Numbered from the stretch's first letter, positions 23,064 to 32,267 are shown. The stretch: DNA of 41,891 nucleotides from Lentisphaerota bacterium (GCA_015061915.1 SUVR01000016.1:1-41891), one strand, 5' to 3'. Notes: generated by a model from the sequence alone, not told the origin. A program made the numbers and translations.

Positions 23064-24083
23064 ATGACGCAGAAAACAGACAATTTTTATATGAAGCGGG
23101 CGATCCGGCTGGCGAAGCGGGCATTTGGTATGACCAGCCCCAATCCGCTGGTGGGCGCTGTGATCGTGAAGAACGGCAGGATCATCGGGGAAGGGTGGCA
23201 CAAACGCTGCGGCGGTCCCCATGCTGAAGTGGAAGCGATCCGATCTTTGCGGGATCCGGCAAAGGCAGAAGGAGCCACGATCTATGTGACCCTGGAGCCC
23301 TGTTCCACCTTCGGGCGTACGCCCCCCTGCTGCGAGGCGATCATTGAACGGAAATTCAAACGTGTGGTGATCGGCGGGATCGATCCCAACCCGAAACACG
23401 CCGGTGCGGCGGTGACCCGTCTGCAGGAATGCGGGATCGAAGTCGTGACCGGGGTTGAGCAGAAAGCCTGTGAAGCGCTGAATACGGCGTTCTTTCATTG
23501 GATCACCACAAAACGCCCCTTTGTTCTGCTGAAAATGGCGGAAACGCTGGATGGCAAGATTGCTACGGCGTCCGGTTCATCCCAGTGGATCACCGGCGAT
23601 GATGCCGCCCGGAAACGGGTCCGGGAACTGCGCCTGTGGTGTGATGCCATTGCCGCCGGTGCGGAAACGTTCCGGCTGGATCATCCTGCACTGACTGCCC
23701 GGGATGCGGCTGGAAATGTGTTGAAAACACCGCGCCGTTTCATTGCGACTCATCAGAATATCACGCCGGAAGGTTTTGAAACATTTGCTGCGGATACGGC
23801 AGATGAATGGAATACTTTTCTTGACCGGCTCGGTGCTGAAAATATGACAGCACTGCTGATCGAAGGCGGCGGGGAACTGGCGGCATCTGCGCTCAAGGCG
23901 GGGATCGTGGATCAAATTGAATTCCACATTGCTCCGAAACTGCTGGGCGGCAGAAACAGCCGGACCGGCGTCGCGGGAGATGATCCTGCAAGCGTTGCCG
24001 AAGCGATGATGCTGGACAATATGAAGGTCCGGAAGCTCGGCGGAAATCTGCTTATAACTGCAACTCCACGGAAGGAGAAATAA
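23064..24083 (+). CDS. ribD: Riboflavin deaminase/reductase RibD
   Basis: 339 residues. The deaminase domain (1-145) has zinc ligands H53 (HAEVEA, with E55 as acid/base), C80 and C89 (LEPCSTFGRTPPC). The reductase domain (146 to end) has KMAETLDGKIATASGSSQWITG and the NADPH-site segment LIEGGGELAASAL. It carries out steps two and three of the pyrimidine branch. It is separated from ribBA-ribH by nusB, ftsY and the protease but on the same strand with short gaps. Confidence 0.96.
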   Translation: MTQKTDNFYMKRAIRLAKRAFGMTSPNPLVGAVIVKNGRIIGEGWHKRCGGPHAEVEAIRSLRDPAKAEGATIYVTLEPCSTFGRTPPCCEAIIERKFKRVVIGGIDPNPKHAGAAVTRLQECGIEVVTGVEQKACEALNTAFFHWITTKRPFVLLKMAETLDGKIATASGSSQWITGDDAARKRVRELRLWCDAIAAGAETFRLDHPALTARDAAGNVLKTPRRFIATHQNITPEGFETFAADTADEWNTFLDRLGAENMTALLIEGGGELAASALKAGIVDQIEFHIAPKLLGGRNSRTGVAGDDPASVAEAMMLDNMKVRKLGGNLLITATPRKEK

Positions 24084-24088
24084 GACTC

Positions 24089-24739
24089 ATGTTTACCGGA
24101 TTGATCCAGCAGACCGGCACGATCGCTGCCCGTTCCATGAACGGAAAAGCCGGAAAATTGACCATCCGCCTGAAAAAGCCTCTCGAAAAACCGGAAATGG
24201 GGGAAAGTATTGCGGTCAACGGTGCCTGCCTCACGCTGGAACAGGCGAACGGCACAGAACTGGTCTTTCATGTGATGGAAGAAACATTCAACAAGACCAA
24301 TCTGGGCAGCCTTCCTGCGGGGGCGGAAGTGAATCTGGAACGGGCGCTCCGGGTGGGCGACCGGCTGGGCGGACATTTTGTCAGCGGTCATGTGGATGGT
24401 ACCGGAAAGATCCTTTCCTTTGAACGGGTGGGAGATGATATGGAGTTGCGGGTGGAGCTCCCTCCGCATATTGCCGGATTTCTGGTGCCGAAGGGCAGCA
24501 TTGCCATTGACGGCATTTCTCTCACCATTGCATCCCTTTCCGGCAGCGATTTTACCGTCCGGATCATTCCGACGACCTGGAATGAAACCAATCTTTCCAG
24601 CCGCAGGGGGGGCGATCTGCTCAATCTGGAAGCGGATATGCTTGGAAAACAGATCCGTTATCAACTGGAAGCCATGCTCGGTTCCGGCACGAAAAAGAAG
24701 GAACTGACTATGGATGATCTGATCAGGGCAGGGTTCTGA
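24089..24739 (+). CDS. ribE: Riboflavin synthase, alpha chain
   Basis: 216 residues with two lumazine-binding repeats: MFTGLIQQTGTI-AVNGACLTL (1-95) and LGGHFVSGHVDGTG to IDGISLTIASL (96-190). It dismutates two molecules of RibH product into riboflavin. A basic tail of about 20 residues follows. It completes the riboflavin pathway in this operon. Five bases from ribD and two from the next gene, so the three are one translation unit. Confidence 0.95.
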   Translation: MFTGLIQQTGTIAARSMNGKAGKLTIRLKKPLEKPEMGESIAVNGACLTLEQANGTELVFHVMEETFNKTNLGSLPAGAEVNLERALRVGDRLGGHFVSGHVDGTGKILSFERVGDDMELRVELPPHIAGFLVPKGSIAIDGISLTIASLSGSDFTVRIIPTTWNETNLSSRRGGDLLNLEADMLGKQIRYQLEAMLGSGTKKKELTMDDLIRAGF

Positions 24740-24741
24740 CA

Positions 24742-25554
24742 ATGTTTGCAGATTATGAAATAATGACATTCGGAGTGGCATTTTCCCGGATCGGTATGAC
24801 TCCGGCAGAAATCCGGGATTATCTGGATTTTTCCGCTTTCACCGCTATGGAACTGCCCTGGGAAATTTTTGCGGAACCCACGGATCAGGAGATCATAAAG
24901 CTGCGGAAAGATGCGGTCCGCAGCGGAAAAAATATCATCTGCGGCTCCCTTATGGATTCCAGACTTTCCCGCGGGATCATTTTTGCTGAAGACAAATTTC
25001 AGAAGGATTTTGCCAGTCAGCTCGCCAATGCCCTCCAGTTTCTTGCATCCTGCGGGATCCGGACTGCTACTCTGGATTGCCCGTTGGAAAACCTCCTTTC
25101 CAGTGAAGATGCCCAGAAAGATATGCAGCAGATCCTGTTGACGGCTGCACCGGTTCTGGTCCGGGAGAAAATGACGCTTCTTCTGCCGTGTACCATCCCT
25201 GCTGCAAGTCCGCTTTCCAATGCGTTGCGTTTTATGCGGAATACGCTGATCCCCGGAGTGAAATTGAAACTGGAAGTGATGCCGTGGCATCCGGATTTTG
25301 CAAAAACACCCGCAGCGGATTTGTTGGGGAATTTGCTGTTTGAGGCAGGCAGTGTGGTATTCCGTTATGATGCAGACTGCGGAAACCGCATTATGAAAGA
25401 ACAGGTCAAACCGGTCATCGCAGCGTTGAAAAGAGTGAATTTTACGGGAACGGTACTGCTGGCTCCCATGTCGCAAAGGAACCGTATGGCATACCCGGAA
25501 GCGTGCCAGTTTTCCGGAATACTGGAAGAATTGAAGGATTTTATCCTTTCCTGA
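24742..25554 (+). CDS. TIM-barrel-like protein of unknown function
   Basis: 270 residues, no family recognised with certainty. Alternating predicted strands and helices (ELPWEIF, IICGSLMD, TATLDCPLENL, LLLPCTIPA, KLKLEVMPWHP, VFRYDADCG, TVLLAPM) fit a sugar-isomerase/AP-endonuclease-2-like TIM barrel. Acidic residues at strand ends (E, D, E, D) could hold a metal, but the classic His ligands are only partly present. No signal peptide. It follows ribE by two bases, so it is co-translated with the riboflavin genes; a link to flavin chemistry is possible but not shown. Confidence 0.5.
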   Translation: MFADYEIMTFGVAFSRIGMTPAEIRDYLDFSAFTAMELPWEIFAEPTDQEIIKLRKDAVRSGKNIICGSLMDSRLSRGIIFAEDKFQKDFASQLANALQFLASCGIRTATLDCPLENLLSSEDAQKDMQQILLTAAPVLVREKMTLLLPCTIPAASPLSNALRFMRNTLIPGVKLKLEVMPWHPDFAKTPAADLLGNLLFEAGSVVFRYDADCGNRIMKEQVKPVIAALKRVNFTGTVLLAPMSQRNRMAYPEACQFSGILEELKDFILS

Positions 25555-25556
25555 AC

Positions 25557-25585
25557 TTGACAAGGGCAGCTCTGCGGTCTAAATT
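25557..25585 (+). promoter_or_regulatory. Internal promoter before mcsA
   Basis: TTGACA (25557-25562, overlapping the end of the previous gene), 17 bases, TAAATT (25580-25585). It could drive mcsA, the mcsB-like gene and the kinase independently of FMN. Confidence 0.65.
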
Positions 25586-25614
25586 GCGTTCAGATCATCA
25601 GGAGAAACAGATTT

Positions 25615-26208
25615 ATGTTGTGTCAGATTTGTAATAAAAATACCGCCACGATCCACATTCAGGAAGTGGTGAACGGAAAAAAACAATCGCTTCATCTTTG
25701 CCTGACCTGCGCCGGTAAGCGGTCTTTCGACCATGCTGCACTGGATGGCATGGATCTGGCGGAACTGATGAATTCTTTGGAACAGAGCATCTCCGAAATG
25801 GGCTTGATCCCGTTTAAGGAAATCGGAAAAAGTATGCCGGATGATGCCGCAACTCTGCCGGATCTGCAATGCTCTTCCTGCAGTTGGACTTCGGCACAAT
25901 TCGCCAAAACCGGAAAATTGGGCTGTGAAAATTGTTATGAAGTTTTTGCGGACTTCCTTCTGCCCAAGCTCCTGGAGTATCACCGTTCTGCTGTTCACAC
26001 CGGTAAACTGCCGGAGTTTGATCCTGCCGGCAGCCGGTTTTCCATCCCGAAAATTTTGTCCGGAAAAACGGTCGCAGATGAGGAGGAGACAGAACTTGCT
26101 GCTCTGGAACGGGATTTGAAGCAATCGATCCTCCGGGAGGAATACGAACTGGCTGCACAGATCCGTGACCGGATCAATGTGCTTCGTGCCGGAAAGGATA
26201 ACTGCTGA
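25615..26208 (+). CDS. mcsA: McsA-like zinc-finger protein with UVR motif
   Basis: 197 residues. Two pairs of zinc CxxC: C3/C6 with C29/C32 (LCQIC, CLTCAG), then CSSC with CENC in the middle. A linker leads to a C-terminal UvrB/UvrC motif (LERDLKQSILREEYELAAQIRDRI). This is the McsA architecture: an activator/adaptor of the McsB protein-arginine kinase in Bacillus. AGGAG at 25600-25604 precedes the ATG. The next gene overlaps it by one base and is McsB-like, which supports the call. Confidence 0.88.
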   Translation: MLCQICNKNTATIHIQEVVNGKKQSLHLCLTCAGKRSFDHAALDGMDLAELMNSLEQSISEMGLIPFKEIGKSMPDDAATLPDLQCSSCSWTSAQFAKTGKLGCENCYEVFADFLLPKLLEYHRSAVHTGKLPEFDPAGSRFSIPKILSGKTVADEEETELAALERDLKQSILREEYELAAQIRDRINVLRAGKDNC

Positions 26209-27281
26209 TGAAGCCCTTGTCTTTTCCCTGGTCTTCTGCGGATGCGCCCCGGGGCAATGGGGATCCGGTCGTTCTGGCATCGGTTCTCCGGTTGTACCGG
26301 AATCTGCATGATGCACCGTTTCCGGAGCGTGCCGGAAAAGCGGAACAGCTTGCCGTTTCTGAAACCGTGAGTTTGACGCTGGAGCAACTGCTGCCCGGAT
26401 TTTGTGAGATCCCGGAATTTGCGGTCCCCGTTCCGAAGAACGAGTGTGCCTGTATGGTGGAGCAGCGTCTTGTTACGCCCGATTTCGCAAAAATGCGTTT
26501 TTGCGGTCAGAAGGTACGGTTTTCATCTGCCGGAAATGAATCAATCCAGATCAATGGCGGAGACCACCTTGTGTTGAGTGCCTGCGGTGCCGGATTGACT
26601 TTGCCTGTGCTGTGGGAGCGGCTGAACACGATGGATGATCTGCTGTCAAAAAAATTACATTTTGCTTTTCATCCCAAATACGGCTATCTTTCGCCGGATC
26701 CGGAAAATGCCGGAACGGGTCTGGAGATCTCTCTGATCCTTCATCTGCCCGGACTTGCTCTGATGGATGAAATCAAGCCGATGCTGACTGCATTCCTCCG
26801 GCTTGGTTTGAAATGTTACGGGATTTCAGATGCGGAGAACAAGTTTCCCGGAAACATTTATGTCATTTCCAACCGATCCAAAATGGGGGAAACGGAAGCG
26901 CAGCTTCTTGCTCGTCTGGAAAAAACGGTGCTGCATATCGTGGACGAGGAACTGGATGCCCGGGAACGGTTGTTCCGGAAAACACCAATGAAAGCGGAAG
27001 ATTTCTGTTACCGGTCCCTTGCTGTACTGACTCATGCCCGGATGATCTCCACGGTGGAGGCTCTCAATGCGCTGTCCGGCTTGAAACTGGCGCAGGACCG
27101 GTCCATCGCGCAGGAGCTTATCCCTGCTGATCTGCCCCGTTGGGACGATTTGCTGCTGCAGGTTATGCCGGGTCATGTTGCCGCAAAATTCCCGGATCCG
27201 GAAGTGGTGACCAAGGAACAGCGTGCGGTCTGCCGGGCGGAGATCCTGCGGCGCTTCTTCGGAGGAAAGAGCGCTTTATGA
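26208..27281 (+). CDS. Degenerate McsB (protein-arginine kinase) homologue
   Basis: 357 residues in the position and of the length of McsB, with the frame of the phosphagen-kinase fold intact: VLRLYRNLHDAPFP (26-39), GDHLVLSA (118-125), YGYLSPDPENAGTGLE (158-173), LHLPGLALMD and GNIYVISNRSKMGETE. The chemistry looks lost. The first Arg of the SSRIR motif is V26. The catalytic Glu of NEEDH is a glycine (NGGDH, 116-120) and its following Arg is Val. The active-site Cys of TACP is D164, and the nucleotide-binding Arg after GTGL is E173. It is therefore probably a pseudokinase acting with McsA, as an adaptor or phosphoarginine binder. It overlaps the kinase gene by ATGA. Confidence 0.8.
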   Translation: MKPLSFPWSSADAPRGNGDPVVLASVLRLYRNLHDAPFPERAGKAEQLAVSETVSLTLEQLLPGFCEIPEFAVPVPKNECACMVEQRLVTPDFAKMRFCGQKVRFSSAGNESIQINGGDHLVLSACGAGLTLPVLWERLNTMDDLLSKKLHFAFHPKYGYLSPDPENAGTGLEISLILHLPGLALMDEIKPMLTAFLRLGLKCYGISDAENKFPGNIYVISNRSKMGETEAQLLARLEKTVLHIVDEELDARERLFRKTPMKAEDFCYRSLAVLTHARMISTVEALNALSGLKLAQDRSIAQELIPADLPRWDDLLLQVMPGHVAAKFPDPEVVTKEQRAVCRAEILRRFFGGKSAL

Positions 27282-29176
27282 GTATCCTTTACGCCAGCCT
27301 TCTGACTTTTCTCGCTATGACTTTTGTTTATGCCGGCTTGCTGTTGCTGCATGGCTTGAGAAAAGTCATCGGAACGGCGGCGTTCTGCATCGCTCTCGGT
27401 TTGTTATTTGTTTTTATGGAGCTGGTTGGAGCGGCTGGCTTCCGGATCGTTACTGAACTGCCGGGGCTGAACTTCAACCTGATGTCGCCCGGTCTGCTGC
27501 TGCCGTTCCTCGGTGCGATCATGGTCGTTTATATTACTGATGGCACACTTGCCACTCAACGGATGATGATCGGGATGATCTTTTCGCTGATCCTTTATCT
27601 GTATCTGGCGAATCTGGCAAAGCAGTTGGTCGGTGCCATGAGCGAAGAAAAGGCGTTCGCTCTCAGTGAACTGCTGACCCTTTCCCTGCGCTCTATGACG
27701 GCAACGGTGGTTTCGTTTGCTGTGGATATTTTTCTCCTGCCGATCCTGTATCAGTGGTTCCGCAATAAAAAATGCCGTCTGGTCATTGCTATGATCGGGG
27801 CTTTGGCGCTTGTTCAGTTCCTGGATGGTCTGCTGTTTGTCATCATCAATCATCTGGGGGATAACAACTGGTGGCGTCCTCTGGCGGAATCCTATCTCGC
27901 CAATATGCTCGCTGTGGTGTGGATCGGGATCATGACCGGGATCTATCTCAGCCGGATCGATCAGGAAGAACCCGGTACCGGCAGACGGGCGCTGGATATT
28001 CTGTTCGCCTTTTTCGGAAATTATGGAAAGACCAAAGCGTTGGAAGCGGACCTGCGACGGTCCGAAGAACGCTATAAACTGCTTTTTGAACGGGCGGGCG
28101 ATATGGTCCTTGTCATCAACAGCGAGGGCATGATCCTCAATGCAAACCATGCCGCACACGAGATCGCCGGTATGACGGATGGCAAAGATTTTCAAATCCT
28201 TTCCGGACTTGCACCCGAAACATGGCAGAATGAGACACCCGGTCCTGTTACTGTTGTGTTGCCCGGTTCAGAACGGGTGCTGGAACTTACGTTTACGCCT
28301 TTCCGGGCACAGGAGGAGGCTCCGCCGGAATATATTATTTTCGGTCGTGACATTACCCGCCGTACCCGTTTGGAGAAAGAATTGGAAGAATGGCGTACCC
28401 GTACGGAACACAACCAGCGCCTGCAGTCCATCGGGCGTCTGGCTGGCGGTATCGCACACGATTTCAATAACTTCCTGCACGCCATTCAAGGGCATTTGGA
28501 TATTATCCTTTATATGCACCCGGTTGACGATGAAAATGTGACCCGGCATCTGCAGAAAGTGGAGGACATCACCGATAAAGCCGCCACCCTGACCAGACAG
28601 CTCCTCGGTTTTGCCCGGAAGGGAACCTATGCACGCACGGTATGCGATCCTGCTGAGTTAATCCGGTCCACATTGGAACTTTTTTTGCCCGATGACAGCG
28701 AAGCTGCCGCCGTTCAAATCGATGCCTCCGCAGTTCCCGCAAGTGCCGGGTTCCGGATCAATGCCGATGCAATGCAGATCCAGCAGACACTCCTGAACAT
28801 CCTGATCAATGCCAGAGATGCAATGAAAAATATTCCCCAGCCGGATCGCAGGATCACCATCGCAACCGGAAAAACAACCCTGTTGCCTGCTTTTCAGATG
28901 TTGCCTCCGCCAGAAGCCGACTTTAACGCAGCGTTGGAGTATGGCGTGATCCGTATCTCCGATAACGGTCCCGGGATCAGCGATGCCATCCGTAACCGGA
29001 TCTTTGAGCCGTTCTTTACCACAAAACCCGTGGGACAGGGAACCGGTATGGGGCTTTCCATGGCGTACGGGACCATGCTCTCCCACAAAGGCTGGCTTCA
29101 GTGCGGAAATATTGCGGATGGCGGCGCTGTTTTTGAACTTGTCTTCCCCATCGTCTCCGATCCGAAGGATATTTGA
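27278..29176 (+). CDS. Polytopic membrane PAS histidine kinase
   Basis: 632 residues from ATG 27278, which overlaps the mcsB-like stop. The N-terminal 230 residues form six or seven membrane helices, family not recognised. Then a PAS domain (ERYKLLFERAGDMVLVINSE, about 265-380). The phosphoacceptor domain is of the NtrB/PAS-type, RLAGGIAHDFNNFLHAI with H394. The ATPase domain shows LLNILINARDAM, ISDNGPGISD and GQGTGMGLSMAYG. No receiver domain is fused, and no regulator gene follows, so its partner is elsewhere. The coupling to mcsA/mcsB suggests shared expression, perhaps in stress sensing. Confidence 0.85.
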   Translation: MSILYASLLTFLAMTFVYAGLLLLHGLRKVIGTAAFCIALGLLFVFMELVGAAGFRIVTELPGLNFNLMSPGLLLPFLGAIMVVYITDGTLATQRMMIGMIFSLILYLYLANLAKQLVGAMSEEKAFALSELLTLSLRSMTATVVSFAVDIFLLPILYQWFRNKKCRLVIAMIGALALVQFLDGLLFVIINHLGDNNWWRPLAESYLANMLAVVWIGIMTGIYLSRIDQEEPGTGRRALDILFAFFGNYGKTKALEADLRRSEERYKLLFERAGDMVLVINSEGMILNANHAAHEIAGMTDGKDFQILSGLAPETWQNETPGPVTVVLPGSERVLELTFTPFRAQEEAPPEYIIFGRDITRRTRLEKELEEWRTRTEHNQRLQSIGRLAGGIAHDFNNFLHAIQGHLDIILYMHPVDDENVTRHLQKVEDITDKAATLTRQLLGFARKGTYARTVCDPAELIRSTLELFLPDDSEAAAVQIDASAVPASAGFRINADAMQIQQTLLNILINARDAMKNIPQPDRRITIATGKTTLLPAFQMLPPPEADFNAALEYGVIRISDNGPGISDAIRNRIFEPFFTTKPVGQGTGMGLSMAYGTMLSHKGWLQCGNIADGGAVFELVFPIVSDPKDI

Positions 29177-29196
29177 CGCTTTTTCACGCTTTGCAG

Positions 29197-29224
29197 TTGA
29201 AAATTTCGATTTCTGCGCTATCTT
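29197..29224 (+). promoter_or_regulatory. Promoter of purL
   Basis: TTGAAA (29197-29202), 16 bases, TATCTT (29219-29224). It lies just after the histidine kinase stop. GAAGGAA precedes the ATG at 29275. Confidence 0.5.
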
Positions 29225-29274
29225 ATAGAGTAATGTTTTTTATCGTAGATAAAATAGATAACGAAGGAATCGCT

Positions 29275-32244
29275 ATGGACTACAGAATTGAGATCGCTGT
29301 CCGTCAGAAATGGACGGACGCCCGGGCAGAATCCGTCAAGCGCGGTATTCAGAACATCCTTGCCATCACCGGCGTGGAAGAAATCCGCACAAGAGACGTC
29401 TTTACCATCTCTGCCGACATTAACGAGGAACAGGCAAAAAAGATCGCGCAGGAACTGGCGAACCCCGTTACCCAACAGTGGACCGTCGGACAGAGTGCCG
29501 CTGCTGACAATATCGACTTCGATTTCATTATCGCTGTCGGTTACAGACCCGGCGTGACGGACAACGTTGCCCGTACTGCTCATGAAGCCATCGGCGACAT
29601 CATCGGCAGAAAGCTCAGCAAGGCGGAACAGGTCTTCAGCTCTGTGGAATATCTGGTCAAGGCTGCCACGCTGAACCGTGCCGACATGGAAAAGATCGGC
29701 AAAGGTCTCCTCGCAAACGAACTCATCGAAACCGTCCGCGTCTTCGATAAGGCGGAGATCGCCGCTGCTCCCATCCCCCTGAACAAGCCCGTTATCGAAG
29801 GTGTTACTTCCGGCGTTGTCCGCAAGTTCGACCTCAATGTGAGCGATGAAGGTCTGGTGGAGATCAGCAAGAAGGGCACGCTTGCACTCAGCCTCGAAGA
29901 AATGAAGTCCATTCAGAATTACTTCCGTACGGCGAAGGATCGTGAAAAATACGGTCTGGATCAGAATCCCACGGACGTGGAACTGGAAGTCCTCGCCCAG
30001 ACCTGGTCTGAACACTGCAAGCACAAAATCTTTGCCGCCGATGTGGAATATGATGACGGCACCGGCAAGACCGAAAAGATCAGTAACCTCTACAAGAGCT
30101 ACATCAAGAAATCCACCAAGGAAATCGGCGAAAAAGTTGACTGGCTCGTGTCTGTCTTCACCGACAACGCCGGTGTGATCAAGTTCAACGACCGCTTCGA
30201 CCTGGTGTATAAAGTTGAAACCCACAACAGCCCCTCCGCGCTCGACCCCTACGGCGGCGCCATGACCGGGATCGTTGGCGTCAACCGCGACCCCATGGGT
30301 ACGGGGCAGGGCGCAAACCTGCTGCTGAACGTCTGGGGCTACTGCCTCGGTTCTCCGTTCACTGCGCAGGAAAATGTGCCGGAAGGTCTGCTCCACCCCC
30401 GCCGTCTCCGTGATGGCGTCCACAAGGGCGTGATCGACGGCGGTAACCAGAGCGGCATCCCCTACGGTGTGGGCTGGGAATATTTTGACGACCGTTACAT
30501 CGGCAAACCGCTGGTTTATTGCGGTACGGTCGGTACGCTCCCCCGCAAGGTGGGCGATCGCAACGGCTGGGAAAAATCCATCGAACCCGGCGATGTGATC
30601 GTGATGACCGGCGGCAGAATCGGTAAAGACGGTATCCACGGCGCCACTTTCTCCAGTGAAGAATTGCACAAGGACAGCCCCGTTCAGGCGGTTCAGATCG
30701 GTGACCCCATCACCCAGAAGCGTATGAGCGACTTCATGTACGAAGCCCGTGACCGTCAGCTCTACCGGTTTGTGACCGACAACGGCGCAGGCGGTCTTTC
30801 CAGCAGCGTCGGTGAAATGGCGGATCTCTGCGGCGGTTGCTGCATGGACCTTGCCAAGGCTCCGCTGAAATACTCCGGTATGCAGCCGTGGGAAATCCTG
30901 ATCTCCGAAGCGCAGGAACGCATGAGCTTTGCTGTCCCGCCCGAAAATCTGGAAGAATTCCTGAAACTCGCCGCTGAACGCGATGTGGAAGCCACGGTCC
31001 TCGGTAACTTCACCAATGATGGCAAATTCCATATTATGTACGGCGATAAGACCGTCTGTCTGCTGGATATCAACTTTATGCACGACGGTCTCCCGAAACT
31101 GCAGCTCAAAGCCACCTGGAAGAAGCCCGAATTCGCCGAACCGGAAACTGCCGGTCGTGATCTTGGCAAAGATGTCTGCGATATGCTCGCACGCCTCAAT
31201 ATCTGCTCCGGTGAGTACAAAGCCCGTCAGTACGACCACGAAGTGAAGGGGCTTTCCGTGCTGAAACCCTACACCGGCAAGATGCGTGACGTGGCTGCCG
31301 ATGCTTCCGTCTTTATGGCAGAACCTCTGGGACGCGAAGGGATCGTTCTTTCCAGTGGTCTGCTCCCCCGTTACAGTGACATCGACACCTATCACATGAT
31401 GGCTTCCACCATTGACCTGGCGGTCCGCCGTTCTGTGGCGATCGGTGCCAACCCGGACCACATCGCCGGTTTGGACAACTTCTGCTGGCCGGACCCGGTC
31501 CAGAGCGAAAAGACGCCGGACGGTGAATACAAGATGGCGCAGCTCGTTCGTGCCAATCAGGCGCTTTACGACTACACCAAAGCGTTCCTCGTTCCCTGTA
31601 TCTCCGGTAAGGACAGTATGAAGAACGACAGTACCCGCGGCGGTCGCAAGATCTCTATTCCGCCCACCGTCCTCTTCAGCACCATTGCCAAGATCGATGA
31701 CATTGCCCACGCGGTTTCCGCCGATGCCAAGTTTGCCGGCGATTGCGTCTATGCGGTCGGTCTGACCAAAAAGGAACTGGGCGGCAGCGAATACTTCGCC
31801 ATGCTGGGTGATGCACACGGTAACGATGTGCCGAAAGTCGATGCCGAAAAGGCCGTGAAACTTTACCATGCAGTTGCCGATATGATCAAGGCGGACATCC
31901 CGTCCTCCGTCGGCACGCCTGCGCTGGGCGGTCTGGCTGTGGCGCTTGCCAAGTGCGCTATGGGTGGTCGTCTGGGGTTGGATATCGACCTGACCAAGGT
32001 TCCTGCAGAAGCCGGTCTTACCGATGCCGAGATCCTCTTCAGCGAATCCAACAGCCGCTTCATTGTCACCTGCAAACCGGAAAAGGCTGCCGAACTGGAA
32101 AAAGCACTTGCCGGATTTGATGTGGCGAAGATCGGTACCGTCACCGCAGACAGCGTTCTCAAGCTGAACGGTGCCAACGGCACGATTGCGATCGAGCTGG
32201 ATCAGATGGTGGAAAGCTACAAGAAGACCCTGGCGGGCGTGTAA
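29275..32244 (+). CDS. purL: Phosphoribosylformylglycinamidine synthase, PurS-PurL fusion
   Basis: 989 residues from ATG 29275. The start codons upstream lie in the promoter. Residues 1-85 are PurS-like (IAVRQKWTDARAESVKRGIQ). A second PurS-like unit follows (VGYRPGVTDNVARTAHEAIG, about 88-165), then the PurL catalytic core with QTWSEHCKHKIF, KVETHNSPSALDPYGGAMTG, GVIDGGNQSGIPYG and ISGKDSMKND. It ends without the glutaminase domain of long PurL, so it should work with a separate PurQ. It makes FGAM in purine synthesis. Arginine codons are mostly CGT/CGC, unlike the CGG-rich neighbours, which suggests high expression. Confidence 0.92.
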   Translation: MDYRIEIAVRQKWTDARAESVKRGIQNILAITGVEEIRTRDVFTISADINEEQAKKIAQELANPVTQQWTVGQSAAADNIDFDFIIAVGYRPGVTDNVARTAHEAIGDIIGRKLSKAEQVFSSVEYLVKAATLNRADMEKIGKGLLANELIETVRVFDKAEIAAAPIPLNKPVIEGVTSGVVRKFDLNVSDEGLVEISKKGTLALSLEEMKSIQNYFRTAKDREKYGLDQNPTDVELEVLAQTWSEHCKHKIFAADVEYDDGTGKTEKISNLYKSYIKKSTKEIGEKVDWLVSVFTDNAGVIKFNDRFDLVYKVETHNSPSALDPYGGAMTGIVGVNRDPMGTGQGANLLLNVWGYCLGSPFTAQENVPEGLLHPRRLRDGVHKGVIDGGNQSGIPYGVGWEYFDDRYIGKPLVYCGTVGTLPRKVGDRNGWEKSIEPGDVIVMTGGRIGKDGIHGATFSSEELHKDSPVQAVQIGDPITQKRMSDFMYEARDRQLYRFVTDNGAGGLSSSVGEMADLCGGCCMDLAKAPLKYSGMQPWEILISEAQERMSFAVPPENLEEFLKLAAERDVEATVLGNFTNDGKFHIMYGDKTVCLLDINFMHDGLPKLQLKATWKKPEFAEPETAGRDLGKDVCDMLARLNICSGEYKARQYDHEVKGLSVLKPYTGKMRDVAADASVFMAEPLGREGIVLSSGLLPRYSDIDTYHMMASTIDLAVRRSVAIGANPDHIAGLDNFCWPDPVQSEKTPDGEYKMAQLVRANQALYDYTKAFLVPCISGKDSMKNDSTRGGRKISIPPTVLFSTIAKIDDIAHAVSADAKFAGDCVYAVGLTKKELGGSEYFAMLGDAHGNDVPKVDAEKAVKLYHAVADMIKADIPSSVGTPALGGLAVALAKCAMGGRLGLDIDLTKVPAEAGLTDAEILFSESNSRFIVTCKPEKAAELEKALAGFDVAKIGTVTADSVLKLNGANGTIAIELDQMVESYKKTLAGV

Positions 32245-32267
32245 GCCATCCCTTTAACGGAACTTTA

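Noticed and set aside
29218-31869. An 883-residue open frame antisense to purL
   Set aside because: It mirrors the strong codon bias of purL on the other strand; it has no start context and no recognisable domain.
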